NCBI RefSeq assembly: GCF_902459775.1 | Contig: NZ_CABPSQ010000001.1 | Location: 124,001 to 188,000, forward strand | Length of the DNA stretch: 64,000 nucleotides | From: Pandoraea captiosa | GTDB lineage: Bacteria; Pseudomonadota; Gammaproteobacteria; Burkholderiales; Burkholderiaceae | Direction of reading: 5' to 3' | Shown here: positions 27,824 through 36,234 of the stretch, in pieces | How the letters are laid out: each line of letters begins with the position of its first letter | Numbering within the stretch: the stretch's first letter is position 1 | Program-made: the position numbers and the translations under genes | Notes under the pieces: generated by a model | Database searches by the model: none | Told to the model about the DNA's origin: nothing | The model's input: only the letters and a program-made list of their open reading frames with translations

Positions 27824-28495
27824 TTAGCGCCAGCGGCCGCAGCAACGACCTCCCCACCCGCCCCAGCCCCGCCCCCACGACACGGAGAACGACACGTTGC
27901 CGAGCCACGGCGACGGCGCGAATGCCGGGTAGATCGGCGCGTACACGGGATATGCCGCGTACACGGGATATGCGGGATATGCGGGGTAAGTGGGGTAAGT
28001 GGGGTAAGTGGGGTAAGCGGCGTAAGTTGGCAAACCCGAAGCCGAACCCTGATAGGCGGGGCCGCCTGCCGGATTTTGCGAGGTGCGCGACGGCACATAG
28101 TCCGGCGGAACGGGGGAGCCGTTCGGGTAGGTCGGATAGCCGGAAGGGGACGTTCCGGCAGGTGGCGCCGACGGGCGGTAATCCGGTGGGACCGGCGAGC
28201 CATTGCCCGGCTGGAAGTCGGGTGGCACGGGAGAGTTACCGGGGTACGGTGGCGAGGGCGGTGAAGACCGCGGCGCTGCCGGGCGGACCGGCGTGGCCGC
28301 GACATTCGGTGTTGGAATCGGCGTGAGCGTCGGCGCCGAACTGTCCGCACTGCCGACCGAACCCGGCGCGGCGCGCATCGCCTGCGGTGCAGCGGGCGTT
28401 GGCGAGAGCGTGAGCGCGCCGCCCGGGTACTGCACGACATAACAGCCGGCGAGCGGCAAAACACAAAGCAGGGTGGTGAGCGGCGCGATTTTCAT
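27824..28495 (-). CDS. Proline/tyrosine-rich repeat lipoprotein
   Basis: A 223-aa protein with a type II signal peptide (MKIAPLTTLLCVLPLAGC, lipobox LAGC, lipidated Cys18). The mature chain is low complexity: several NGSPVPPDY-type repeats (about residues 88-135) and then a run of tandem TYP/AYP/VYA units (about 155-195), ending in a Gly/Trp-rich tail (WGRGWGGWGG). It should be anchored in the outer membrane, with an extended Pro-rich periplasmic arm. I do not recognise a named family. The tandem repeats are visible in DNA as GTGGGGTAA-type units (27985-28020) and could vary in copy number. Confidence 0.75.
   Translation of the reverse strand: MKIAPLTTLLCVLPLAGCYVVQYPGGALTLSPTPAAPQAMRAAPGSVGSADSSAPTLTPIPTPNVAATPVRPAAPRSSPPSPPYPGNSPVPPDFQPGNGSPVPPDYRPSAPPAGTSPSGYPTYPNGSPVPPDYVPSRTSQNPAGGPAYQGSASGLPTYAAYPTYPTYPTYPAYPAYPVYAAYPVYAPIYPAFAPSPWLGNVSFSVSWGRGWGGWGGRCCGRWR
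27981..28018. repeat. Tandem 9-bp repeats within the lipoprotein gene
   Basis: GGGGTAAGT-type units recur four times in a row and encode the Tyr-Pro-Thr repeats of the lipoprotein. In-frame expansion or contraction would change the length of the Pro/Tyr arm without frameshift. Confidence 0.7.
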
Positions 28496-29220
28496 GGCGT
28501 CGAGTGTAGCTCAGGCGATGCCATCTTCCGCATGGCGACTCGCGCGACACCCGCAGGACTTCCTTACGTCACGTTAATGCTCGGGCGGATGCACGGGAAT
28601 GCCTGGCGATGCTCAGCCCAGGCCATCGCCTGGCCTTCGCGTTTTCGACAGGCAAAAAAAACGGCCAGCGCGTTGCTGGCCGTGAAATCCACCAGGAGGA
28701 GGTGGAGGAGACAGGTGCAACTATATCAGGGAAATCCCTAGACGGGTAAACCTTTGTCAAAAAAATCTGTAGAAAAACCACATCTGCGACAATTCGCCGC
28801 TTTTTGATGGGGTAATCGCCCGATTCCCCGCCCCGCAGGGCCGAACGGCACACATCCAAGGCATCGTCCCATGACCGGTATGGAGAAAAACCACAAAGTG
28901 ACGTGACGTTTGCCAAGGCAGGGTGAGATTCCCGCGTCGGGTCGGGAATCGACGGCGTTCCCACGGTCCAGCCAATCCATGGGAATCGCTCGCGCGTCTA
29001 AGTGTTTACACTGAGCATTGATTTACGTTGGGAGATATAAACTTCCGCAAAGCGTAATTTAGTGCCGGGATTCGCCACGCTGTTCGTGCGACGGCCCTCG
29101 GCATCGAATGCTGCGCCGCCCGAACCGGGGCGACGCGGCGCCTGCGAGGCAACGTCACGACAAACCGGCGCCTCGACCGGAACGCAATACCACGAAGTTG
29201 CGAGAACGTTTGGAGACAGC
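28496..29220. other. 725-bp intergenic region
   Basis: No protein gene is supported. It holds, on the minus strand, a terminator preceded by a CUCC-loop hairpin (candidate small RNA, 28654-28725), an imperfect GGCGATG/CATCGCC inverted repeat around 28605-28630, and a palindrome GATTCCCG / CGGGAATC (28927-28950). The right end is the promoter region of the MFS gene at 29221. Confidence 0.5.
28654..28725 (-). ncRNA. Candidate small RNA with anti-Shine-Dalgarno (CUCC) loop
   Basis: Read on the minus strand: a -10-like TATAGT (28725-28720), then CTCCTCC, then a hairpin CCACC-TCCTCCT-GGTGG whose loop is UCCUCCU (28705-28689), then a GC-rich terminator hairpin CGGCCAGC/GCTGGCCG (28682-28662) and eight U residues (28661-28654). 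A TTGACA lies further upstream (28760-28755). The architecture matches CUCC-loop riboregulators known from alphaproteobacteria and some gammaproteobacteria. Alternatively it is a leader attenuator for the lipoprotein gene that starts at 28495. Confidence 0.5.
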
Positions 29221-30576
29221 ATGAAAGCAGCAGAAGTGAATGTGGGTGCACTGATCGACGAGAGTCGTCTGGGCGCCTATCAGTGGTGGGTGATCGCATT
29301 GTGTGCGATGTGCCTGGTGGTCGACGGTTTCGACGTTCAGGCCATGGGCTATGTGGCCCCGGTGGTCATTCGCGAGTGGGGCATTGCCAAGGAAACGCTC
29401 TCGCCGGTCTTCGGCGCCGGGCTGTTCGGCATGCTGGTCGGCTCGCTCACGTTCTCCGCCCTCGCAGACAAACTGGGGCGCCGTCCGGTGCTGATCGGCG
29501 CCACGCTGTTCTTTTCGGTGTGCATGATCGTCACCGGTTTTGCGAACACGATCACGGAACTGGTCGTCTGGCGCTTTGCTGCCGGTCTGGGGCTGGGCTG
29601 CATCATGCCCAACGCCATGGCCCTCGCCGGTGAATACAGTCCGCGTCGCATTCGCGTCTCGCTCATGATGATCGTGTCCTGCGGCTTCACGCTGGGCGGC
29701 GTGGTGGGCGGGCTTATTACCGCCGCCATCATCCCGAGCCTCGGCTGGCGCGCAGTGTTCTACATCGGCGGCGCCATTCCGCTGGTGCTGGGCGTGCTGA
29801 TGTGGCTCTCGCTGCCCGAATCGATCCAGTTCCTCATGTTCAAGAAGAGCGACACCTCGCGCATTCGCAAGCAATTGCTGCGTGTGGCGCCGCTTGCCAA
29901 CGTGCCGGCAGATGCCCGCTTCGTGCTCGATGAGCAAAAGGCCAAGGGCGTGCCGTTCATCGAACTCTTCAAGGACGGCCGCGCGCGCGTGACGCTGTTG
30001 CTGTGGGTCATCAACTTCGCCAATCTGCTCGACATGTACTTCCTGTCGAACTGGCTGCCGACGGTGATTCGCGACGCCGGTTATTCCACGCAAGTGGCCG
30101 TGATGGCGGGCACCGCATTGTGGGCGGGCGGCGTGATCGGCACGCTGCTGCTCGGCCGCGTGATCGACCGTGTGGGCTTCACGAGTGTGCTGGCCGTCAC
30201 GTTCCTGATCGCGATTGCGGCAACGGCGACCATCGGCAACCCGGTGGTGATGGTCTCGATGGTGGCGGTGTTCATCGCGATCTTCTTCGCAGGCTTCTCG
30301 ATCATCGGCGGTCAGCCGGCGCTCAACGCCCTGGCCGCGACCTACTATCCGACGTCGTTGCGCTCGACGGGCATCGGCTGGAGCCTCGGTATCGGGCGCA
30401 TCGGTTCCGTGCTCGGGCCGGTGCTGGGTGGCGCACTGATGCATCTGCAATGGTCATCGTCGTCGTTGTTTCTGGCCGCAGCCGTGCCGGCATGCGTCTC
30501 GCTGATCGGTGTGCTGGCCATTGCCCGCACGCAGCGCGGTGACGGTGGCAATCTGCGCGCCGCCACGGCGAGCTGA
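29221..30576 (+). CDS. MFS transporter, aromatic acid:H+ symporter (AAHS) type
   Basis: A 451-aa 12-TM permease. The TM1 region has CLVVDGFDVQAMGYVAPVVI, the DGFD...P signature of AAHS carriers (benzoate, 4-hydroxybenzoate, protocatechuate); loop 2-3 is ALADKLGRRPVLIGAT and the mid-protein motif is YSPRRIRVSLMMIV. It would import an aromatic or related acid with protons across the inner membrane. Start ATG 29221 follows TGGAGACAGC. No aromatic-degradation gene is adjacent, so the substrate is uncertain. Transcription ends at the 30685-30727 hairpin. Confidence 0.9.
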   Translation: MKAAEVNVGALIDESRLGAYQWWVIALCAMCLVVDGFDVQAMGYVAPVVIREWGIAKETLSPVFGAGLFGMLVGSLTFSALADKLGRRPVLIGATLFFSVCMIVTGFANTITELVVWRFAAGLGLGCIMPNAMALAGEYSPRRIRVSLMMIVSCGFTLGGVVGGLITAAIIPSLGWRAVFYIGGAIPLVLGVLMWLSLPESIQFLMFKKSDTSRIRKQLLRVAPLANVPADARFVLDEQKAKGVPFIELFKDGRARVTLLLWVINFANLLDMYFLSNWLPTVIRDAGYSTQVAVMAGTALWAGGVIGTLLLGRVIDRVGFTSVLAVTFLIAIAATATIGNPVVMVSMVAVFIAIFFAGFSIIGGQPALNALAATYYPTSLRSTGIGWSLGIGRIGSVLGPVLGGALMHLQWSSSSLFLAAAVPACVSLIGVLAIARTQRGDGGNLRAATAS

Positions 30577-30684
30577 TGGCCGCATGACGATGGATATCGG
30601 CGCATGACAAATCGGTGCATCCGCCGGCGGTCAATCACGGCATAAGCAGCGGTTAGGTTTGCGATAACCATCGAGTATGAAAAT

Positions 30685-30727
30685 ACGACGCCCGCCAGCG
30701 TTATCATGGCGGGCGTCGTCGTTTTTT
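30685..30727 (+). terminator. Strong rho-independent terminator
   Basis: ACGACGCCCGCCA and TGGCGGGCGTCGT (13-bp stem), then CG and six T residues. It follows the AAHS transporter by about 110 bp and insulates the next gene. Confidence 0.9.
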
Positions 30728-30779
30728 GCGGTGCTTCGCGCGACGCGGCAGGATTCGCACCGAAAAATCAGAACGATAA

Positions 30780-31994
30780 ATGACCACGACGTCCGAACTC
30801 TCTCCCGCCTTGCCTTCCGAACGAGTGCTGCTTGGCATTCTCGGTCTGTTCATGATGATCGCGCCGGCGTCCACCGACATGTACTTGCCCGGGCTGCCCA
30901 CCATGCGCCACGAACTGGGCGCGAGTGCTGCGGCCACGCAACTGACGCTGTCGTACTTCTTCCTCGGCTTCGCCTTCGGGCAACTGTTCTGGGGGCCACT
31001 CGCCGACCGGTTCGGGCGTCGCAAGCCGATGGCCGCCGGTATCGTGTTGTACGTCTTCGGCAGCATCGGCTGTGCGTTCGCCGACAGCATCGACCACATG
31101 ATGATGTGGCGATTCGTGCAGGCGCTCGGCGGATGTGCGATGCCGGTGATCGCGCAGGCCATCGTGCGCGACGTCTATGGCCCGCGCAACAGCGCCCGCG
31201 CGTTCTCGATCATGCTGCTGGTCATGAGCGTGGCGCCGATCGTCGCACCGCTGGTGGGCGGGCAGATGCTGCGGTTTACGACATGGCGCGTGATCTTCGG
31301 CATTCTGGCGGTGTTCGGTGTCGTGGCGTTGCTGGCGTTGTGGCGCTTGCCGGAGACGGGCGCGATGAATGGCCGTCAGGCGGGCGGCCCGCGTGCGATT
31401 CTGGGGTCGTACTGGCAGTTGCTGCGCGACCCGCATTTCGTGGGCTACATGGTCGCGGGCGGGGCCGTGTTCGGTGCGTCGTTCACCTACATTACCGGCA
31501 CGCCGCTCGTGTACATGGAGTACTTCCACGTCTCGCCGCAGTTCTTCGGCGTGCTGTTCGGCATCAACATCGTGGGCATGGCGGCCATGACGATGTTCAA
31601 CTCGCGCCGTGTCGGGCAGATCGGGCCTTACCGGCTCATGCGAACGGGTATCGTCGGATGCGCGATCGTCACGACAGTGTTGTGCGCGACGGTGTGGCTC
31701 GGCTTTGCATTGCTGCCGCTGATGGTCGTGATGCTGTTCCTGTTCATGTCCCTGCGCGGCATCATCACGGCGAATTCGGTGGCCGGGGCGCTGGCGAATC
31801 ATCCGACGCGCGCAGGTGCTGCGGCGGCGCTCGTGGGCAGCGTGCAATATGGCTTCGGATTCGCGGCGGGGGGATTGCTCGGTCTGCTCAACGACGGTTC
31901 GCCGCGCCCGCTCGTGACGGTCATGTGCGGTTTCGCCGTCCTGGCGTTCGTGGCGCTGGTCACGATGTTGCGGGCGCCGCAAGGCGCGCGTTAA
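30780..31994 (+). CDS. Bcr/CflA-type multidrug MFS transporter
   Basis: A 404-aa DHA1-family exporter. The start MTTTSELSPALPSERVLLGI is followed by the Bcr signature MIAPASTDMYLPGLPTMRHE in TM1, loop 2-3 FWGPLADRFGRRKPMAAGIV and the antiporter motif C region SVAPIVAPLVGGQML in TM5. Members extrude drugs such as bicyclomycin or sulfonamides, or small metabolites, by proton antiport. ATG 30780 lacks a strong Shine-Dalgarno. It stands alone and ends at the hairpin 32079-32101. Confidence 0.9.
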   Translation: MTTTSELSPALPSERVLLGILGLFMMIAPASTDMYLPGLPTMRHELGASAAATQLTLSYFFLGFAFGQLFWGPLADRFGRRKPMAAGIVLYVFGSIGCAFADSIDHMMMWRFVQALGGCAMPVIAQAIVRDVYGPRNSARAFSIMLLVMSVAPIVAPLVGGQMLRFTTWRVIFGILAVFGVVALLALWRLPETGAMNGRQAGGPRAILGSYWQLLRDPHFVGYMVAGGAVFGASFTYITGTPLVYMEYFHVSPQFFGVLFGINIVGMAAMTMFNSRRVGQIGPYRLMRTGIVGCAIVTTVLCATVWLGFALLPLMVVMLFLFMSLRGIITANSVAGALANHPTRAGAAAALVGSVQYGFGFAAGGLLGLLNDGSPRPLVTVMCGFAVLAFVALVTMLRAPQGAR

Positions 31995-32078
31995 GCGATC
32001 GATCCGGCATGACGAGCCAACGGCCCGTCGTCAGACGGTCGCAATTGCCGACGCGCGAGCAAAGACCGAAAACACAAG

Positions 32079-32101
32079 AAGGGGCGCCGCAGCGCCCCTT
32101 T
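32079..32101. terminator. Bidirectional terminator
   Basis: AAGGGGCGC, loop CGCA, GCGCCCCTT. A/T tails on both sides suit the convergent Bcr-type gene (plus) and P450 gene (minus). Confidence 0.8.
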
Positions 32102-32135
32102 CTGATTCAGCAAACGTGCTTTCGTACGTCGCGCC

Positions 32136-34514
32136 TTACAACGCCAACACCAGCTTCTTGCCGCAGGCGCGTGAGCAGCACGACATCATCTTCGTATTGG
32201 CATCGCGCTCGGCGCGCGTGAGGACCACGTCGCGGTGGTCCACGTCGCCTTCGAGCACCTGCACTTCACACGAGCCGCACAGCCCTTCCTCGCAGTCGCT
32301 CTGCACGTCGATGTTCGCGGCGCGCAACGCCGTGAGCAGCGTCCGGTCTGCCGGTACCGTTACCGTAATGCCCGAGTCCTTGAGTACGACTTCGAACGCA
32401 TGCTCCTTCTCCGGATCGAGCGTGCCGAGCTGCGACTGGAAATGTTCCACGCGAAGCGTGTCTTCGGGCCACTGCGCGCAGCATTGCGCCAGGGCGTCGA
32501 GCATGCGCACCGGGCCGCACGCGTACACCTGCGTGCCGGTTTGCGGCGTCGCCAACAGGCTCGCGTAGTCGGCGCGCTGCCCCTCGTCCTTGATCCACAG
32601 ACGCAGACGCTCGCCGTGCAGCGCCTGGAGCTCGTCGATCAGCGCCATCGTGCGACGGCTGCGACCGCTGTAGTGAACCTCGTAATCCATGCCCAGCGCT
32701 TTGGCCCGACGCGCCATCGCCGCAATCGGCGTCACGCCGATGCCGCCGGCGACGAAAATCGCGCGCGGCGTGGTTTCGTCCAGACGGAAGTGATTGCGCG
32801 GCCCGCGAATGCGCAGGCGATCGCCCACGCGCAACTGCGTGTGCACCCAGTTCGAACCGCCGCGACCCTCCGGCTCGTGCAGCACGGCAATTTCCAGCGC
32901 GCCGGCGTCCGCCGGATCGCCGCACAAGGAGTACTGACGCGACAACCCCGTCTCGCCACACTCGATATCGATGTGCGAACCCGGCGCCCAGCGCGGCATC
33001 GCGCGACCGTCCGGGGCGACCAGCCGAAGCTTGACGATGCCCTGCGCGACCGGCGTCACGGACTCGACCACCACGGGGCGCGTGACACTGTGCCCCGACG
33101 GCTCGCCGATGCGCACCGGCGCATGACGCGTGAGCACGCCCGGATCGCGACGCTCCGGATTCTGCGCCGGATCCCATTCGACGAAGAGATGCTCCGGCCC
33201 CCGGAACGACGTATTCGGCACGTACGTGAACTTCTGCTCCGCCAGCTTCATGTGCGGCAGGCGGCGCGTGAACTCTTCAAGGAAGATCTGCATCTCCATG
33301 CGGGCGAGATTCTTGCCCATGCACTGATGCGAGCCGTAGCCGAACGTCAGCTGATCGCTGGCGTTCTCACGGCGGATGTCGAACAGATCGGCGTCGGCGA
33401 AATGCCCTTCGTCGTGATTGGCGGACGACGTCACGATCAGCAGCTTCGATCCGGCCGCGATCTCGATGCCGCCGATGTTGACGTCTTTCGTTGCGAGACG
33501 TCGCCACGCTGCTACCGAGCCGTTATGACGCAGACACTCTTCGACGGCGTTCGGGATCAACGACGGGTCTTCGCAGATCTCGCGCCACACGTCGGGGTGC
33601 GAGAGCAGCAGCTTCATCGCATTGGCCGTGGCATTGGCGGTCGTCTCGTGTGCGGCGACGATACCCGCCATCATCATCGAGTGCAGGTACGAGTCGGTGA
33701 CGACTTCGGGGTACTCCTTTTGCTTGCGAATGCCGTATTGCATCCAGCCCGGACCATCCGGGTTCTGCCGCATCTTGTCGAGAATCTTGCCCGCAAGTTG
33801 CCAGAAATTGCCCACGGCGTGCGCCACGGCCACCTGCTCCTCGGGCTTCGGTCGTCCCCACGTGTTCACGGTGTGCGCAATCGAGTATTCGCGCAGCTTG
33901 TCCATGTCCTCCTCGGGGACGCCGAGGAAGTGCAGCGCCACGGTCAGGGGGACTTCCCACAGCATCTGGTCGACGAGATCGGCGCGGCCGTCGTTGACGA
34001 AACGGTCGACGTATTCCCGCGCCAACTGGCGCACCAGCGGTTCGTGGTGCTTGAGATGCTCGGGCGTGAACGGCTCCATCAACACGCGACGGCGCGGCAT
34101 GTGCGCCGGTTCGTCTTCGTTGACCAGCGTGCGGTTCAGTGCGAAGCCGTACGAAGCGAGCACGGCATTGGCTTCCGGCCCTGTGGGGGTAATCTTCTCG
34201 AGCGCAATCGACGGACTGAACGTGATGTTGTCGCGGAAGATGGCCTTGATGTCGTCATAGCGCGTCACGACCCAGTAGCCCAGCTTCGGGCTGTAGAACA
34301 CCGGTTCTTGCTCACGCGCCCAGCGAACGTACTCCGGGGGATCTTGCTGATACCCGTCTTCGAACGGATCGAACTCGGCTGCGCGCGCGCTGACAGGGCA
34401 GCCGTTCGGCGCCTTCTCAGTGGACGTTTCGGCTGCGTTCTGCGCCGCCATCTGATGAAACGGGCAGCCGGCGGCGGCCGCGGTGTTCGGGGTGGGGGAA
34501 GTCGACTGGCTCAT
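32136..34514 (-). CDS. Self-sufficient cytochrome P450 fused to PDR-type reductase (CYP116B-like)
   Basis: A 792-aa natural fusion. The P450 domain (about residues 45-440) has I-helix GIVAAHETTANAT (about 284-296), the ExxR of EECLR (325-329) and heme-binding FGYGSHQCMGKNLAR (Cys398). The phthalate-dioxygenase-reductase part follows: an FMN domain (SRQYSLCGDPADAGALEIAV near 525), an NAD domain (IFVAGGIGVTPIAAMARRAK) and a C-terminal 2Fe-2S ferredoxin (CEEGLCGSCEVQVLEGDVDH). One polypeptide thus takes electrons from NAD(P)H to heme and hydroxylates or dealkylates a substrate. The domain order P450-FMN-2Fe2S defines CYP116B. The extra N-terminal GCPFHQM segment is common in this group. Divergent from an IclR regulator. 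Confidence 0.95.
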   Translation of the reverse strand: MSQSTSPTPNTAAAAGCPFHQMAAQNAAETSTEKAPNGCPVSARAAEFDPFEDGYQQDPPEYVRWAREQEPVFYSPKLGYWVVTRYDDIKAIFRDNITFSPSIALEKITPTGPEANAVLASYGFALNRTLVNEDEPAHMPRRRVLMEPFTPEHLKHHEPLVRQLAREYVDRFVNDGRADLVDQMLWEVPLTVALHFLGVPEEDMDKLREYSIAHTVNTWGRPKPEEQVAVAHAVGNFWQLAGKILDKMRQNPDGPGWMQYGIRKQKEYPEVVTDSYLHSMMMAGIVAAHETTANATANAMKLLLSHPDVWREICEDPSLIPNAVEECLRHNGSVAAWRRLATKDVNIGGIEIAAGSKLLIVTSSANHDEGHFADADLFDIRRENASDQLTFGYGSHQCMGKNLARMEMQIFLEEFTRRLPHMKLAEQKFTYVPNTSFRGPEHLFVEWDPAQNPERRDPGVLTRHAPVRIGEPSGHSVTRPVVVESVTPVAQGIVKLRLVAPDGRAMPRWAPGSHIDIECGETGLSRQYSLCGDPADAGALEIAVLHEPEGRGGSNWVHTQLRVGDRLRIRGPRNHFRLDETTPRAIFVAGGIGVTPIAAMARRAKALGMDYEVHYSGRSRRTMALIDELQALHGERLRLWIKDEGQRADYASLLATPQTGTQVYACGPVRMLDALAQCCAQWPEDTLRVEHFQSQLGTLDPEKEHAFEVVLKDSGITVTVPADRTLLTALRAANIDVQSDCEEGLCGSCEVQVLEGDVDHRDVVLTRAERDANTKMMSCCSRACGKKLVLAL

Positions 34515-34873
34515 CCGCTCGCTCTCTGAGGCTTGTTTGCTGATCTGTGTGCTTATCTATGTTGACGCACCGACGGCCATGGCAGGATTCGCCGAACCCG
34601 GGCGGTGCACATCATGAATCAAGTGTAGAGGAGCGTTGCCATCCGGGTAGCGCGCGTCGGACGATATCCGGCGATGGCCCCCAACGTCGGGCGGGACGTC
34701 TCCTCGGTTCGATGTGATGTGACGCGATGGCGAGTGTTAGCCCAAAGCGCTCTCACATTCATGATGTCTGTTAAGCGTAAATATAATACGCATTGCGTAA
34801 ATTCGTAGACTGGGGTTAACCTCTAGACGTGTCGCCACGGGGCGATGCCGATTTGCATCTTAAAATCTCGCCG
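34515..34873. promoter_or_regulatory. P450/IclR divergent regulatory region
   Basis: 359 bp between divergent genes. TACGCATTGCGTA (34787-34799) is a perfect palindrome, and an overlapping pair GCGTA...TACGC spans 34775-34791, so three spaced half-sites are present. IclR regulators bind short dyads of this type. No other gene is visible; ATCATGA-type repeats occur at 34610-34616 and 34759-34765. Confidence 0.5.
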
Positions 34874-35839
34874 ATGACGACAAGCAAACGACCCACCGCA
34901 GGCCGCCCGCGAAGCGCGGCGACGCTTTCCCGCACGCCGGGCGCCCCCGGCGCGGCTGCCCATGAGTACGCGATCGAAGCCGCCGATGCCACCGGAGCCG
35001 TCGTCGATGGCACCGATGCCCTCGAAACCATCGACGCGCCCCGCGAGCGCGGCCGCCGGCAGCGCGTGCAGTCGGCCGAGACCGGCATGGTGGTGCTCAA
35101 AGGACTGGCCCGGCTCGGCGGACGCGCGAGCCTGACTGCGCTCGCACTGCACGTGCAGCAGAGCCCTGCCAAGGTTCACCGCTATCTGATGAGTCTTGTG
35201 GAAGAGGGCCTCGTGGCGCAGGACGCCGACTCGCAACACTACTACCTTGGCCTCGAAGCGATGCTCATCGGCGTTGCCGCCATGCGGCAGGCCGACCCGG
35301 TGCGCGCAGCGGAGCCGGCGCTGGTGCGTTTGCGCGAGGCGTTCGACGTCACGTGCTTCATCGCCGTCATGGGCAACAAGGGCCCGACCATCGTGCGTTT
35401 CGAAGAACCGGGTCTGCCGGTCACGATCAACGTGAGGATCGGGTCCGTGATGTCCGTGCTCTGGTCCGCTGCCGGTCGCGTATTCCTCGGGCTGCTGGAC
35501 GATCCGCAAGTGCTGGCCATGGCCGAGAGCGAGTGGACGCAGGCAAGCCCTGAGCACCGCGCGCAACTCGACGCCGCCGACCCGATCGGCGCGCTGCGAG
35601 CATCGGTGCGCACCGCGCAGGGGGCTTGCGTGCGCGACACCAACCTGACCGGCATCAGCGCAATTGCCGCGCCTGTGTTCAATTACGACGGGCGGCTCGT
35701 CGGTGTCATTACGGCGCTCGGTGCGACCGGCGGTTTCGACGCGCGCATGGACAGCCCCATCGGGGAAGCCGTGCGTCGCGAAGCGATGGCGGCAAGCTAC
35801 GCTCTGGGTTACCGTGCGCCGCTGCCTGCGGACGCATGA
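34874..35839 (+). CDS. IclR-family transcriptional regulator
   Basis: A 321-aa regulator: a poorly conserved 75-residue N-terminal tail, the IclR winged HTH (VVLKGLARLGGRASLTALAL, QQSPAKVHRYLMSLVEEGLV, about residues 80-135) and the GAF-like effector domain (about 150-310; TCFIAVMGNKGPTIVRFEEP, INVRIGSVMSVLWSAAGRVF). ATG 34874 is chosen; a GTG at 34829 would add 15 residues. Divergent from the P450 fusion and therefore its likely regulator, through the palindromic half-sites just upstream. Confidence 0.9.
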   Translation: MTTSKRPTAGRPRSAATLSRTPGAPGAAAHEYAIEAADATGAVVDGTDALETIDAPRERGRRQRVQSAETGMVVLKGLARLGGRASLTALALHVQQSPAKVHRYLMSLVEEGLVAQDADSQHYYLGLEAMLIGVAAMRQADPVRAAEPALVRLREAFDVTCFIAVMGNKGPTIVRFEEPGLPVTINVRIGSVMSVLWSAAGRVFLGLLDDPQVLAMAESEWTQASPEHRAQLDAADPIGALRASVRTAQGACVRDTNLTGISAIAAPVFNYDGRLVGVITALGATGGFDARMDSPIGEAVRREAMAASYALGYRAPLPADA

Positions 35840-36010
35840 CGATTCATCCGGCGATTCACCCGGCGGGCAGACATTTCCCAATCTGCTGACGGTAGGCCTC
35901 AGCCGCGTCCGCGGCTGAGGGCGGCCTGGTCCGGGCTTCGCCGTCATCTCGCGCAAACAAGCCATTTCCCATGCATTTGTCACTCCTTTAGCGTAGACGC
36001 TTGTGTTATC

Positions 36011-36037
36011 ATTTGATAATGATTCTCATTATCAAAT
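36011..36037 (+). promoter_or_regulatory. Fur box (iron-responsive operator)
   Basis: GATAATGATTCTCATTATC (36015-36033) matches the 19-bp Fur consensus at 17 positions. With flanks it forms a perfect palindrome with 12-bp arms (ATTTGATAATGA / TCATTATCAAAT). It lies about 200 bp upstream of the PPTase-like gene and directly in front of the Arg-repeat mini-ORF, the only plus-strand genes positioned to respond; the nearest minus-strand gene is far away. Confidence 0.85.
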
Positions 36038-36131
36038 GAATGATCGCCAATGGCGCGGCCAAGTGCATGAACCCCGTGCACGCACCCGTGCACGCACCCG
36101 TGCACGCACCCGTGCGCGAATCCGTGTGTGA
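36036..36131 (+). CDS. Possible 31-aa Arg-rich repeat peptide
   Basis: ATG 36036, at the right edge of the Fur box, opens a frame to TGA 36131. The peptide is MNDRQWRGQVHEP followed by RARTRARTRARTRARIRV, because the 12-bp DNA repeat is exactly four codons. There is no Shine-Dalgarno and the start overlaps the operator palindrome, so translation is doubtful. I do not recognise it. It could instead be an untranslated iron-regulated leader. Confidence 0.25.
   Translation: MNDRQWRGQVHEPRARTRARTRARTRARIRV
36073..36120 (+). repeat. Tandem 12-bp repeat, four units
   Basis: CCCGTGCACGCA is repeated three times exactly (36073-36108), followed by a diverged fourth unit. Each unit contains the palindrome GTGCAC and preserves a reading frame (Arg-Ala-Arg-Thr). 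Confidence 0.9.
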
Positions 36132-36234
36132 CCACGTAGTGACGTCGTTGCGGTGTGGCTACGCGATGTTGTGACGCGATGTGGTTACGTGTAGCGAGCG
36201 GCGTCGGCGGCGGTCATGTTCGTGGAGGTCGTAA

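Larger units (their letters stand above)
35840..36234. other. 395-bp intergenic region with hairpin, Fur box and tandem repeats
   Basis: Holds a perfect GC-rich hairpin (CCTCAGCCGC / GCGGCTGAGG, 35897-35920) that may end the IclR transcript although it lacks a T tract, a near-consensus Fur box (36011-36037), and tandem 12-bp repeats (36073-36120) that lie in a small Arg-rich reading frame (36036-36131). Confidence 0.6.

Noticed and set aside
28927-28950. GATTCCCG/CGGGAATC palindrome as a defined operator for the AAHS transporter.
   Set aside because: It is about 270 bp upstream of the gene and no regulator gene is adjacent; noted only as an inverted repeat.
36073-36120. The repeats behind the Fur box as a CRISPR-like array.
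   Set aside because: Units are 12 bp, contiguous with no spacers, and there are no cas genes.
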